DNA from: Chrysophaeum taylorii
Lineage: Eukaryota > Sar > Pelagophyceae > Pelagomonadales > Pelagomonadaceae
NCBI GenBank assembly: GCA_029834535.1
Contig: JAQMWT010000349.1
Location: 124,001-188,000 of the forward strand
DNA: 64,000 nt
Reading direction: 5' to 3'
The notes under the pieces are model-generated. The model did not search any database and was not told the origin of the DNA. It was given only the letters and a program-made list of their open reading frames with translations. This document shows, one piece after another, positions 42,391-52,100 of this stretch (position 1 is its first letter; every line of letters starts with the position of its first letter). The position numbers and the translations under genes were made by a program.

Positions 42391-43789
42391 AATCACGGAA
42401 GGATGATTTCTCTGCTTTTATCGCGCGGGGCTTTTATGAATCGGTAAGTGCGTCGTCGACGTTCGTTTTCGATCGCGCGGCGAAGGCAAGTCACGATTTT
42501 TTTCTTTCTTACTCGAAGTCGTCGTCGTCGTCGACGGGTTTAATTTTGCCCTCGGCAGCAAACAGCGGCAGTCGCCGTCAGCCGCTAAGTAAGTTAGTTC
42601 CCCAGTGCCATCTTCGAAGTTGCTGCCTCGGGTCGATGGAATGATTTCTGTCGCGACGGAAGCCGCCGCTGGTGGTTTGGCGGCGTTCGTCGTCCAACTT
42701 GAAACTTCTTTTTAAACAACCGCAACACTTTTGAACGTCGTCAAATCTTCGCCACTACCAGGAGCAGCGCCATTCCCGCCGCGGATCGTTGTCCTGTGCC
42801 AGGTGCCGTCGTTCGCGGAGCAGGGCAGGCGGCAAGCGAAAGGAGTACGGAAGTACAGGGAGCATCAGAGACGCGCGGGAACGCGCGCATTAATGATTTT
42901 TTTTTGATAGAAGCTCGAGATCCCTCCCTCCGAAGACACGGCCGCGCGACGACTGCGGCGCGAGCTCTCGGTCGGACGTCGGCCGAACGGAACGTAATGA
43001 CTTTGGCGGTGCGAACGAAGCAATGATTGAAATGACCGTGTGCGGGAGACTTCCTCTTTGTCGTCGTAGTTGAACTAGACGTTCGATGCCATCTCGCGAA
43101 CAGCCAGTCCAACGGCAAGTCGGCGTACGCCAGCCCCAGCGTACGCTAAGCGGAGAATCGACCTCTCGTAGTCAGCCTTTCATGCTCTGCGCGACATCGG
43201 TGTGGCCCTCGCTACTCGCCTCGTCTATTGCATGAGTATCACGAGGTGACATCGATCGCGTTGTTCTCGCTCTAAATAATAAACGGAGTCTAGGCTTTGT
43301 TTGAAGAGGGGCTTCCTTCATCTACACCGTCAACGTTATTATACCGTCATGGCACTGTTCAAGGCCGTGATGAGGAGGCGTGCCGCCGCGAGAGCAGAGC
43401 GAGCGAGCGAGCTCAAAGTTAGGCTCTGTGCTGTAGTGTTAAAGTGGTATTCGCGGATATTGGCCTTTTCACCGATGCGGTTCGCCGCATCCACCGGAGA
43501 AGAGTGAAGGATCGCTCGGGCTGTGTGTGCCCCCCCCGCCCGCCCTGACAGCTCGGGTAGTAGCCCCGGAACCCAGGCCGTCCTTGCCCAACAGGACGTC
43601 ACGCTTCGTCCCACATACGTCGCGGTGGGAGCATGCGTGCGGCCTGCGCCCCGAGGCCCTCTCTACGCCTGCCCCGATGTCGGCGATGACCCTCCCTTCG
43701 CCACCCCCCCACCCCCACTTATTATTATTATTAGAGTACGCAGCCGACGTTTGATGAAACCCCCTCTTCATACCGAAACCATAATTATA
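42391..43789. other. Intergenic between scramblase and MCM2; small frame only
   Basis: No convincing gene. A 52-codon (+) frame (ATG 43349) reads M-A-L-F-K-A-V-M-R-R-R-A-A-A-R and then L-K-V-R-L-C-A-V-V-L-K-W-Y. It is amphipathic but unsupported. A (tta) microsatellite at 43719-43734 and the AT-rich stretch before 43790 mark the MCM2 promoter/leader. Confidence 0.4.
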
Positions 43790-46408
43790 ATGGCGTCGCG
43801 CGATGATGATGTGGATGTTGATCGCGGCCGCGGCGAGGAGGCGGAGGAGGAGATCAATGAGGAGATCATTGAGGAGGAGGAGGAGGAGGAGGAGGAGGGC
43901 GAGGACTTGATGGACGAAAACATGGCGGAGGACTACGTGGCGATTCCCGAGCTGGATCGGTACGACGAGGCGATGTTGGACGAACGGGAGTACGAGGAGA
44001 TGGACGCCGAGGCCCGACGGCAAGCCGAGAAGGAGATCGACGTGCGGCTCGCGCGCGTCGAGGGCCGCGTGCTGGAGGATTTGGAAGAGGATGTCGTTGA
44101 CCGGGCTCACCGGGAGCGGCGGGAGGAGGAAGAGGTGGAGGATGTGATCGAGGAGGAAATAAATCTCGAGGGCATGGGCGAGTGTCCTCTGCGGGAGTGG
44201 ATTGCCCAGGAGCGGACGCGGCGCGAGATCAAAAGGAGGTTTGCGGAGGTGTTGAGCACGGAAACGTACGCGGAGCGCGTGAGGTCGATGTGTTCGCGTA
44301 ACTCGTCGTCGTTGGAGGTGAGCTACGAGCACATGAGTAGGAACGCGCCCATTCTCGCGACGTGGGTTATTGATGCTCCGCGGGACATGCTCGAGATCTT
44401 CGACGAGGTCGCGCGAGAGGTGACGCTGTCGCAGTTTCCCGCGTACGATTCGATCAGGGACGAGATCAAGGTGAGGATCGGGGAGCTTCCTCTGAAAGAA
44501 TCGCTGAGGGATCTCCGGCGCACCCACCTCAACCAGCTCGTGTGCGTGCGGGGTGTCGCGACGCGGCGGTCCGGGGTGTTCCCGCAGCTCCGGTTGGTGA
44601 AGTTCGCTTGCTCGGGGTGCGGGATGCTCCTCGGGCCTTTCAAGCAGCAAGGCGGAGGAGGCGAAGTCGTCAAGCCGTCGAGCTGTCCGAACTGCAAGAT
44701 GGCGGGGCCGTTTCGGATCGCGCAGGAAGAGACGATGTACCGGAATTACCAACGGCTCGCGGTCCAGGAGCCACCCTCGGAGGTGCCGGCCGGGCGAATG
44801 CCGCGCCACAAGGAGGTGGTACTGCTGTCCGACTTGATAGACGCGGCGCGGCCCGGCGAGGAGGTCGAGATCACGGGGATCTATTGCCACAGCTACGACA
44901 GCGCGATGCTGGGGGGAAAGAGCTCGGGATTTCCGATATTTGCGACCACCATCGAAGCGAACCACGTGGTGAAACTGGGGAAAGGTCAGGAGTCGACGGT
45001 CGTCTCCGAAGACGACGAGAAGGTTATCCGCAAATTGGCGCGCGATTCCCGCATCCAAGACCGGATCGTCGCTTCGATCGCCCCCTCGATTTTTGGGCAA
45101 AAGTTTGCGAAAAAGGCCCTCGCTACCGCCCTTTTTGGGGGATGCTCCAAGCAGACGGATTCGCGCCACCGGACGAGAGGCGACGTCAACGTTTTTTTGT
45201 TAGGAGACCCGGGCTGCGCGAAGTCCCAGCTCCTCAAGTATTGCTGCGGGCTGGTTCCCCGTGCTGTCTACACCACCGGCAAGGGCGCCTCGGCCGTCGG
45301 GCTGACGGCGGGGGTGCACAAGGATCCCGTGACCAAGGAGTGGACCCTCGAGGGCGGCGCGCTCGTTTTGGCCGACAACGGCGTGTGCGCGATCGACGAG
45401 TTCGATAAGATGAACGAGCAGGACCGGACTTCGATCCACGAGGCGATGGAGCAACAGAGCATCAGCGTCTCGAAGGCTGGGATCGTCACAACCCTGCAAG
45501 CGAGGTGCGCGGTCTGCGCGGCCGCGAATCCGATCGGCGGCCAATACGACTCTTCCCTCAACTTTGCTCAAAACGTCGAGCTCACGGACCCGATACTGCA
45601 GCGTTTTGATATATTGTGCGTCTTGCAGGATGTGGTCGATCCCATCTTCGACGAGCGCCTCGCCTCCTACGTGGTGGCCTCTCATCAGCGCGCCAAGCCT
45701 CTCGACGACCGCCATCGCCAGAACGATTCTCGCGAGCTCGTCGCGACCAGCGACGACGACGACCGCGAGACCATACCCCAGCACCTCCTCCGGAAGTACG
45801 TCACCTATGCGCGCGAAACCTGCCGCCCGCGTCTCCAGCAGATCGACCAGAGCAAAGTCTCGAGACTTTACGCTGATCTGCGTCGAGAGTCGATCACGTG
45901 CGGCGGCGTTCCCGTAGCCGTCAGACACCTCGAGTCCTTAATCAGAATCGCCGAGGCCCACGCGAAGATGGCGCTGAGGGACTACGTCTTGGATTCGGAC
46001 TTGGACGCAGCGATCGCCGTCGTCGTCAAGTCCTTCATCGACGCTCAAAAAACCTCCGTCCGAGCTGCTCTGCACCGCGGCTTTCGCAAGTACACGCAGT
46101 CGGCGTCCGACTACTTCGACCTGCTTCTCCACGCCCTCCGTGCCCTCGTCCGCGAAGCCCAAACCTACGCCTCCTTCAAGGTTCGGGCAGGGGCGCCCCA
46201 GCCCGACCACTACGAGGTCCTCCTCGATGACCTCGAGCACAAGGCCCGCGACTACAACATAGCTGACGCCGTCCTCGACGACTTTCTCCAATCCCCCCTC
46301 TTCAACAACAACCACTTCAAACTCATCCGCCACCAGCGCATCATCATTTGGGCCGCCGCCGAACAACACGAGCCTGCGGCGGCGGCGGCGGCGGCGGCAG
46401 CGGCGTGA
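43790..46408 (+). CDS. MCM2: DNA replication licensing factor MCM2
   Basis: 872 residues from the ATG at 43790; an in-frame ATG at 43754 would add 12. The acidic N-terminus (poly-Glu/Asp, 1-50) and the R-E-Y-E-E-M-D-A segment are MCM2-like. The N-domain has G-V-A-T-R-R-S-G-V-F-P-Q-L then a C4 zinc finger (C-S-G-C ... C-P-N-C, about 272-305), and P-A-G-R-M-P-R-H-K-E-V-V-L-L-S-D-L-I-D, diagnostic for MCM2. The AAA+ domain has Walker A G-D-P-G-C-A-K-S (472-479), Walker B I-D-E-F-D-K-M-N (534-541), and L-T-D-P-I-L-Q-R-F-D with the arginine finger (about 598-607, Gln in place of the usual Ser before Arg). It is a subunit of the hexameric CMG replicative helicase. The C-terminus ends in a poly-Ala run from a GCG repeat. 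Length is normal for MCM2. Confidence 0.95.
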   Translation: MASRDDDVDVDRGRGEEAEEEINEEIIEEEEEEEEEGEDLMDENMAEDYVAIPELDRYDEAMLDEREYEEMDAEARRQAEKEIDVRLARVEGRVLEDLEEDVVDRAHRERREEEEVEDVIEEEINLEGMGECPLREWIAQERTRREIKRRFAEVLSTETYAERVRSMCSRNSSSLEVSYEHMSRNAPILATWVIDAPRDMLEIFDEVAREVTLSQFPAYDSIRDEIKVRIGELPLKESLRDLRRTHLNQLVCVRGVATRRSGVFPQLRLVKFACSGCGMLLGPFKQQGGGGEVVKPSSCPNCKMAGPFRIAQEETMYRNYQRLAVQEPPSEVPAGRMPRHKEVVLLSDLIDAARPGEEVEITGIYCHSYDSAMLGGKSSGFPIFATTIEANHVVKLGKGQESTVVSEDDEKVIRKLARDSRIQDRIVASIAPSIFGQKFAKKALATALFGGCSKQTDSRHRTRGDVNVFLLGDPGCAKSQLLKYCCGLVPRAVYTTGKGASAVGLTAGVHKDPVTKEWTLEGGALVLADNGVCAIDEFDKMNEQDRTSIHEAMEQQSISVSKAGIVTTLQARCAVCAAANPIGGQYDSSLNFAQNVELTDPILQRFDILCVLQDVVDPIFDERLASYVVASHQRAKPLDDRHRQNDSRELVATSDDDDRETIPQHLLRKYVTYARETCRPRLQQIDQSKVSRLYADLRRESITCGGVPVAVRHLESLIRIAEAHAKMALRDYVLDSDLDAAIAVVVKSFIDAQKTSVRAALHRGFRKYTQSASDYFDLLLHALRALVREAQTYASFKVRAGAPQPDHYEVLLDDLEHKARDYNIADAVLDDFLQSPLFNNNHFKLIRHQRIIIWAAAEQHEPAAAAAAAAAA

Positions 46409-46679
46409 CGCGTGTGTTTTTGTTACCTCCGGCGCGTTTGTTATATTTAGGAGCAAAATAGCGTTTTTTGGTAGAAGACCCAACAGGGCCGCCAATATAG
46501 TTGCGGCTCAAGTCGAAGTGGGGAGCGTCTAGTTTTCTGTCGTAGTGGTTGGTACTCGCGTCGTCACGTTGAAGACGTCTCGCCTACGGCCTTGGGCTTG
46601 CTGCTTGACGACGGGGAGCCAGATGTCGCGAGGGGCCCCCAACTCGGGGGTTGGCGTCGACGCCTTGGTAGCCAGCCTA

Positions 46680-47580
46680 CTCCGACGTAGTTAATTGTCG
46701 ACCGCGGATCCAGCCAGCACGGCGTCGCGAGCGCGGGCCGCGTCGAGTCGCCTCGCGGTGACCAGACAGACGACAACAACCTTCACGAGTTGAGGAACCG
46801 CCAATTTTGGGGACAGGTCGTATCCCCGCAACGATCCTTCGTTCTCGAGGCAGGGTAATATATATATCTCTCGCGACATTCGTCGAGCTATCCCCGAGCT
46901 CGGCGCGCGGGCAACCAGGACCTGGTTCCGGAACTCGAGTGCCCCGTGCTCCCCGACGTTGGTGGCGAAGACGACGGCAAAGAACCCTTCCGGGTCGCTC
47001 TCGTCGGCGGCCCGGAGCTCGTCTCTGAGCATCAACTTTTGGCCTCGACCAGCGCTCCCGCGACAGCTCGTCCATCGCATCGCCTGCTGCTGCCATTCCA
47101 GCGTGGTGGTGGTCGAGCAGCCGTTTCTGGACGAAGCGCCACGCGCGCCTCAGACCGCTCGAATCTTCCCAATACTGAGCGCGCCACGGGATGCGCGAGA
47201 GGAGGCAGGCGGCCGCGTCGGGCACACCCCGAACTCCTCGGCGGCGTTTTCCTGGACGACGTCCAAGGTCCGGCGGTTGTATTTCGACATTCGGGCAAGC
47301 TCCTCTTCGTGACCGTCTCGCTCGACATGGCGACCATGCACTGCGTGTACTCGTTGTCCTCGTTGTTCCCGAGGGCTCCCGCGATGACATGATCATTCCA
47401 ATCATCTGGTGTAGGTATCTTTCTTCTTTGGGAAAAAAAAAAGCCTAGCGTCTCGTTCCTAAACCCCGACTTTCGGCAAGCCAGGACGTCGTATAAGGCA
47501 CCGTCCCCCATCGCAACCGTGCGGTTGGCGATGACCGAAACAAGCCCCACCACCACATTAGCATTCGAAGGGGAACACAC
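46680..47580 (-). pseudogene. Unassigned (-) strand gene remnant with frame changes
   Basis: Two protein-like pieces lie on the (-) strand in different frames. The first (47580 to about 47290) reads V-V-V-G-L-V-S-V-I-A-N-R-T-V, Y-D-V-L-A-C-R-K-S-G-F and P-T-P-D-D-W-N-D-H-V-I-A. The second (about 47040-46691) reads L-M-L-R-D-E-L-R-A-A-D-E-S-D-P-E-G-F-F and Y-D-L-S-P-K-L-A-V-P-Q-L-V. Between them an amphipathic frame (47341-47150) could bridge. No family is recognised. The gene is either decayed or spliced with short introns I cannot define. Confidence 0.35.
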
Positions 47581-47713
47581 ATTTCGATCATTCGGCGGTT
47601 CGCAGCAGCAGCAGCAGCAGCAGCAGGGGACCGGCCTCGTTGAATTGCAACGAGGCGATCTTCGCGGGAGCGTTAAAATAATGATGATGCCAGAACAAGA
47701 TTTTATGCGTCGT

Positions 47714-48253
47714 CTACACCTGGGTAAGGAGTGCGTTTCGACTCACGGGGGCCCCGAGCTCGAGGGGCGAGGCAAAGGGCGTCGCGACGGCGGCGGAGGA
47801 CGGCTGGGCGACGGGGATGTCGGGGTCCTCCTCGGGTTTGGGATGGCTGACTGCGGCGTCGACGGGCTCGTTGGTCACCTCGGCGAGAGGCGACGTTATT
47901 CTGTAAGCTTCCGTCACGGTGACGCCGTCGCGACGCCGACGGTGTTCGTAGTGCACGAGCGCGCTGCCGCAGCACACGCACAACAGAATGGAGACCACCA
48001 CACTCGCGATCCAGGCGAGGGATTGGTCCTCGTCGTCGTCGCAGCTCTGATGATGCCGCGCGCAGCAACTCGAACACTCCACCTGCGGATTCCAAAAGTC
48101 GGACACCACACAGTCCTGGCACCGCCCGATCTCCTTGATGCACACGAGATTCGACATGTTGCACGCGCCCCCGGGGGCGTACGCCCCCACGCAGCAGTCC
48201 GTTGCGACCACCACGGGCGCACCCGACGCGACGACCAACCACCACCACCACAT
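47714..48253 (-). CDS. Hypothetical type I membrane protein with Cys-rich ectodomain
   Basis: 179 residues from the ATG at 48253 (the frame open further upstream has no ATG). A signal peptide (M-W-W-W-W-L-V-V-A-S-G-A-P-V-V-V-A) is followed by about 50 residues with ten Cys (C-C-V-G-A-Y ... C-Q-D-C ... C-S-S-C-C-A-R), one membrane helix (W-I-A-S-V-V-V-S-I-L-L-C-V-C-C, about 78-95) with a basic stop-transfer H-R-R-R-R, and an acidic/Pro-rich cytosolic tail. The layout suggests a small cell-surface or endomembrane protein with a disulphide-rich head. No family is recognised. It is the last of three tandem (-) genes, 42 bp after the previous stop. Confidence 0.65.
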   Translation of the reverse strand: MWWWWLVVASGAPVVVATDCCVGAYAPGGACNMSNLVCIKEIGRCQDCVVSDFWNPQVECSSCCARHHQSCDDDEDQSLAWIASVVVSILLCVCCGSALVHYEHRRRRDGVTVTEAYRITSPLAEVTNEPVDAAVSHPKPEEDPDIPVAQPSSAAVATPFASPLELGAPVSRNALLTQV

Positions 48254-48295
48254 ACGCACTCTCTCGGATGAATGATTGATTACGGCGGCCCTTAC

Positions 48296-49093
48296 TTACC
48301 CCCTATCGTTGTCGTCGTCATCTTCTTTCTCGCTTCTTGGGGGGGTCGAAGAAAGGTTGTCGTCGTCGTCGTCGACGGGGAGGGTTCGGCGAGCCTCCGT
48401 CCGCAGCTTGGCGGCCTCCTGGAGGATGGCGTCGACCTCGGTCCTAGGGACCGGCTCGACATCGATCTCTTCCGCCTCCTCGTCGTCAGCCGCCGCCGCC
48501 GCCGCCGCCGCAAACTGGCGGACGAGGGCATCGAGGTCGCTCGGGGGAGCAGCAGCAGCCTGGGCCTTTGCCCAAGCGAGGATGGCGTCCTCGTCGTCGT
48601 CGTCCCGGCCCCAGTCCTGCTTCGAATAGTCGTTGAACGCGGGACCGGAGGTGTCGCCGCCGCGCAGCGCCGCCAGTCGAGCCTTGAGGGCGTCGACGTC
48701 GGGTTTTTTTTTCTTGCCGTTGAGATCAGCGAGGCGCCGCGCGGCGTCCCTGACGCGGAGGTCGTCGTCGCGGCTCTCTGCCGTCGGCGCGACCACCGCC
48801 GCGGGGGGGGGTACCACCGCCGCGGGCCGACTAATGTGTTGGCGGAGGGTGTCGAGGGACTGGCAGCGGACTCTGACGGTTCGCGACGCGAGCGGTACGA
48901 TGTTGGCTTCTCTAGCGCGCCTGTAGGCCACCTCGTCGCAGAACGCGAGCCGCGCCCCGTTCGGTTCGGCGTCGATGCGCAGCAGCACGCCCTCGACGCT
49001 CTTCTTCCCCTTGAGCCTCACGAACCCACCCTCCCCGAGCTCGACCGACACGGGCACCCAAGGCTTCCACCTCGACCCGCTTTCCAGCTCCAT
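48296..49093 (-). CDS. Hypothetical acidic protein with helical repeats
   Basis: 265 residues from ATG 49093. The first 85 residues form a small beta-rich domain (V-S-V-E-L-G-E-G-G-F-V-R-L-K-G-K ... V-R-V-R-C). The middle is helical with D-V-D-A-L-K-A-R-L-A-A-L-R-G and S-D-L-D-A-L-V-R-Q-F. It also has an 11-residue Ala/poly-Ala run, and it ends in poly-Asp clusters. The K-A-R-L-A-A-L-R-G motif resembles the short motif seen in ANCHR/ZFYVE19-type proteins, but no FYVE finger is present, so this is only a hint. Cytosolic or nuclear by lack of targeting signals. It lies 68 bp downstream of the kinase-RBR gene stop. Confidence 0.55.
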   Translation of the reverse strand: MELESGSRWKPWVPVSVELGEGGFVRLKGKKSVEGVLLRIDAEPNGARLAFCDEVAYRRAREANIVPLASRTVRVRCQSLDTLRQHISRPAAVVPPPAAVVAPTAESRDDDLRVRDAARRLADLNGKKKKPDVDALKARLAALRGGDTSGPAFNDYSKQDWGRDDDDEDAILAWAKAQAAAAPPSDLDALVRQFAAAAAAAADDEEAEEIDVEPVPRTEVDAILQEAAKLRTEARRTLPVDDDDDNLSSTPPRSEKEDDDDNDRG

Positions 49094-49161
49094 CCTAGAA
49101 AAGGCCTACTAATTAATAACCCTAGATCGAAAAAAAGCTCCAGGGTTTAAAATGGGTTTTT

Positions 49162-52100
49162 TCACTGCGTGCAGTAGGCGCCGGGGTCGAGTCCTAGGTC
49201 GCGAAGCTCGCGATCCAGGCCGGCGACGACCGTGCGCGCATTCTCGTCCGACAGCGTCTGGAGGTAGGCGCGGAGGTCGCGGTCCCGGCGGTCGCGCTGC
49301 GCGATCTCGAATGCCTCCCGGCCGCGCGCAGGAAACAGACCCTCGCCGTGCGCACAGGTGCGGACGTGCTTGTGCGCGTCGGCGCCGCAGTCGGCGAGAC
49401 AATAGGCGCAGAAGCTGCAGCCGCAACCGGGGCGGTGGCATCGCAGCGCGAAGCAGCCATCAAAGCCCTGATGGCCGTCGAGCGCCTCGGCGAACGCGGC
49501 GCCGCACCGCGGACACGCGAGGGTGAGGATGCGTTCGACGACGTGAAGGCGCATCTCGCGCGTGGGTCCCGCCGCGATCCGCTGTGCTTCGGCTTGGACG
49601 CGCCTGTCGAATCCCGCCTCGAGGTCGGCTACGATCCGCTGCTCGAGCAGTCTCGTCTTCGCGGAGAAATACGCGGCGAAGACGTGCTGGGGCACGTGCG
49701 ACGCGACGGCGGCGTCCGTGTAGCACTCGTCGCACCCCACCCCGACGCATTGAATCCGCCCACCGCGCTCCTCGAAGGCGCGCAGGCTCTCAGCGTCCGT
49801 GTTGGCGCGCGCGTGGCCGGCGAGGCACTCGTCGCACGCGAAGTGCCCTCGCGTCGCGCACTCCACGCCAGCGATGCCCGCGTCGCCGCATACCTCGCAT
49901 TGCCGAAGGGACACTCTTTCCGCGACGGCCTGGTCGGCTAAGATCTTGTCGCTCGCCGCGAAAAACGAAGAGGTTTCGAGCGCGCTCGCGGTCGGCCGCT
50001 CGAGACCGACGCCGAGGCACGCGCGCAAGACCGCGGCCAGCGGATCGTCGTCGCGACGGCTGGTTGCTTGGAACACCACGTCGTCTTGTTCGTTGAGCGC
50101 GTGCTGCGCAGTCTTGTCGTCGGCAGCGAGCGCGACGGCGACGCATATCCCGTAGGAAAACACGTCCGACTCTAGCGTCGCTCGAGCTCCCTCTCGGACC
50201 TCGGGCGCGACGTATCCGGGGGTGCCGCCGCCCACCCGTGTAGTCATCGTGATCGAGGAGGAGGAGGAGGAGGAGGAGGAGGATCCGCCGTCGTCGAGCA
50301 CGGCCCGACTCATGTCGAAGTCGCTCAAGACGACCGTCCACGTCCCGTTAGCTCTAACGTCGACGAGCGCGTTGTCGAGCTTGACGTCGCCGTGGACGAC
50401 GCGTTTGGCGTGGACGTACGACAGGGCGGCGAGGAGTTGCCGGAGGGCCCGCACGTGCGTGGTCGCGACGCGACGGTACTCCGCATTCATAAACCGCAGC
50501 GCGCCCCACCGCGAGATTGCTGCTCCTTCTTCTCCGATAGCTTTGTTCTCGGGTCGAGAAAGCCAGCGTCGCAGCGTGCCGCCGCGATACAAAGGACTCT
50601 GGACGAAGGCCTCCGCGTCTCCTGCACGAGCGTTATCCACAAAGAACACGCACTCCAGCTTCAAGATGTTTGGGTGAGCCAAAGCGACGAGCATTTCCAC
50701 TTCTCGCTCCAAGCCGCGTCGCTCCGAAGAGTTTCGAAGGTGGAACTGTTTCAAGACGCACGGTCGGCCGTCGTAGAGACAAGCTACCACTGTGTGACGG
50801 GACGCGGGGGGCTCGATATCCTCTGGCCACGGGATTCGTTCGTAGTCGTGCGGGTTGCGTCCTTGGCGAACGACGCCGCGCAGCGCGGGCGACAGCGCGA
50901 CGACCGAAGCGAGCGCGTCCTTCGCGACCCGCCCGAGCTCGGGGAAGTGATCTTGAACCAGCTCGACTAATCTGCTCAATTCGTCCTCTGTGGCGCGCTG
51001 AGCGCGATGGAGATCCTTCCGTGCGGCGCGCACTTTCTCAGTCAGCAGGACCACGTCGGGGGGGGCCTTTTCCTCTTCGCCAGCAGCAGCGGCAGCGGTA
51101 GCAGCATCCTGGAAAAAATGGGCCATTTTAGCGTCCTCTAGTTCGTGCTGCGCGTCTTCCAAGTCGCGCTGCGAATTTCGGAACACTTTCTTCGCATTTC
51201 GCAACCACCTGTTCGATTCGCGCCATCGCTTGTCCCCGAGCGCCGCGCTGCTTTCGGCCGCGGCGATCTCGTCGACTCGGGCGCGAGCCTCGCGCGCGCG
51301 GTCGCGTGCCCGACCGACCTCCGACAGGCTGTTTCTGCACGCGTCCAGGCTCGCGACGATGGCACTCTGAATGACGTCCACGGGCAGCAGCGAAAAAGGA
51401 TGGGGGCACGACGACCAGTGCGTCAGCTCGCGGTCGACGGCCTCGATTGCTTCGCGACGCGATTCTTCCCAAATATCGCACGCGTCCCGCGCGCCTCGAG
51501 CCTCGGCCACGTCGCGCAGCGCGCGCCAGGCCTCCGCCAAAGCACGGTCTGTCGCGTCGGCAACGGCACTTGGGTCGGTTATCTGCTCCCAGAGCTCGAA
51601 CGCGCGGCGGACCACCGTTCGCGGCGGCGGCGGCGGCGGCGGCAGCTTGGTGGTGGTGGTGGTGGTGGTGGTGGTCGTCGTCGTCGTCGTCGTCGGATCT
51701 TCTGTCGGTGGCGTCTGAAACTCGCTCCGAATCTTCTCGAGCGAACTGAGAGAAGCTTCTAACAGCTGCATGTCGCGCTCGAGGGCACGACGCTCGCGAC
51801 CGAGGTCCGAGCTCGAGTACCCCGTTTGGAGGGCGATCAACGCCCGGACGTACCGCGACCGCACCTCGTTGCGTCCTTCGACGACCGACTCGAGCTCCGC
51901 ACTTCCATCGTTAAGAGCACTGCGAACGCGGGCCTGCGCTTCGGCGAGCTTGCCGCGCTCAACGCGAGCTTGGCCTCGCAACTGCTGGAACTTGTCGAGC
52001 GACTCGGTCTCGACGGGGATAGTCTCGGAGGAGCGGCGATCAAACCTCTCAATCACCGCGCGCAGGGGTTCGAACAATCTCCCGTCGGTGCCACGCGATG

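Noticed and set aside
43349-43507. 52-codon frame upstream of MCM2
   Set aside because: Too short and basic/amphipathic without any family; no independent support.
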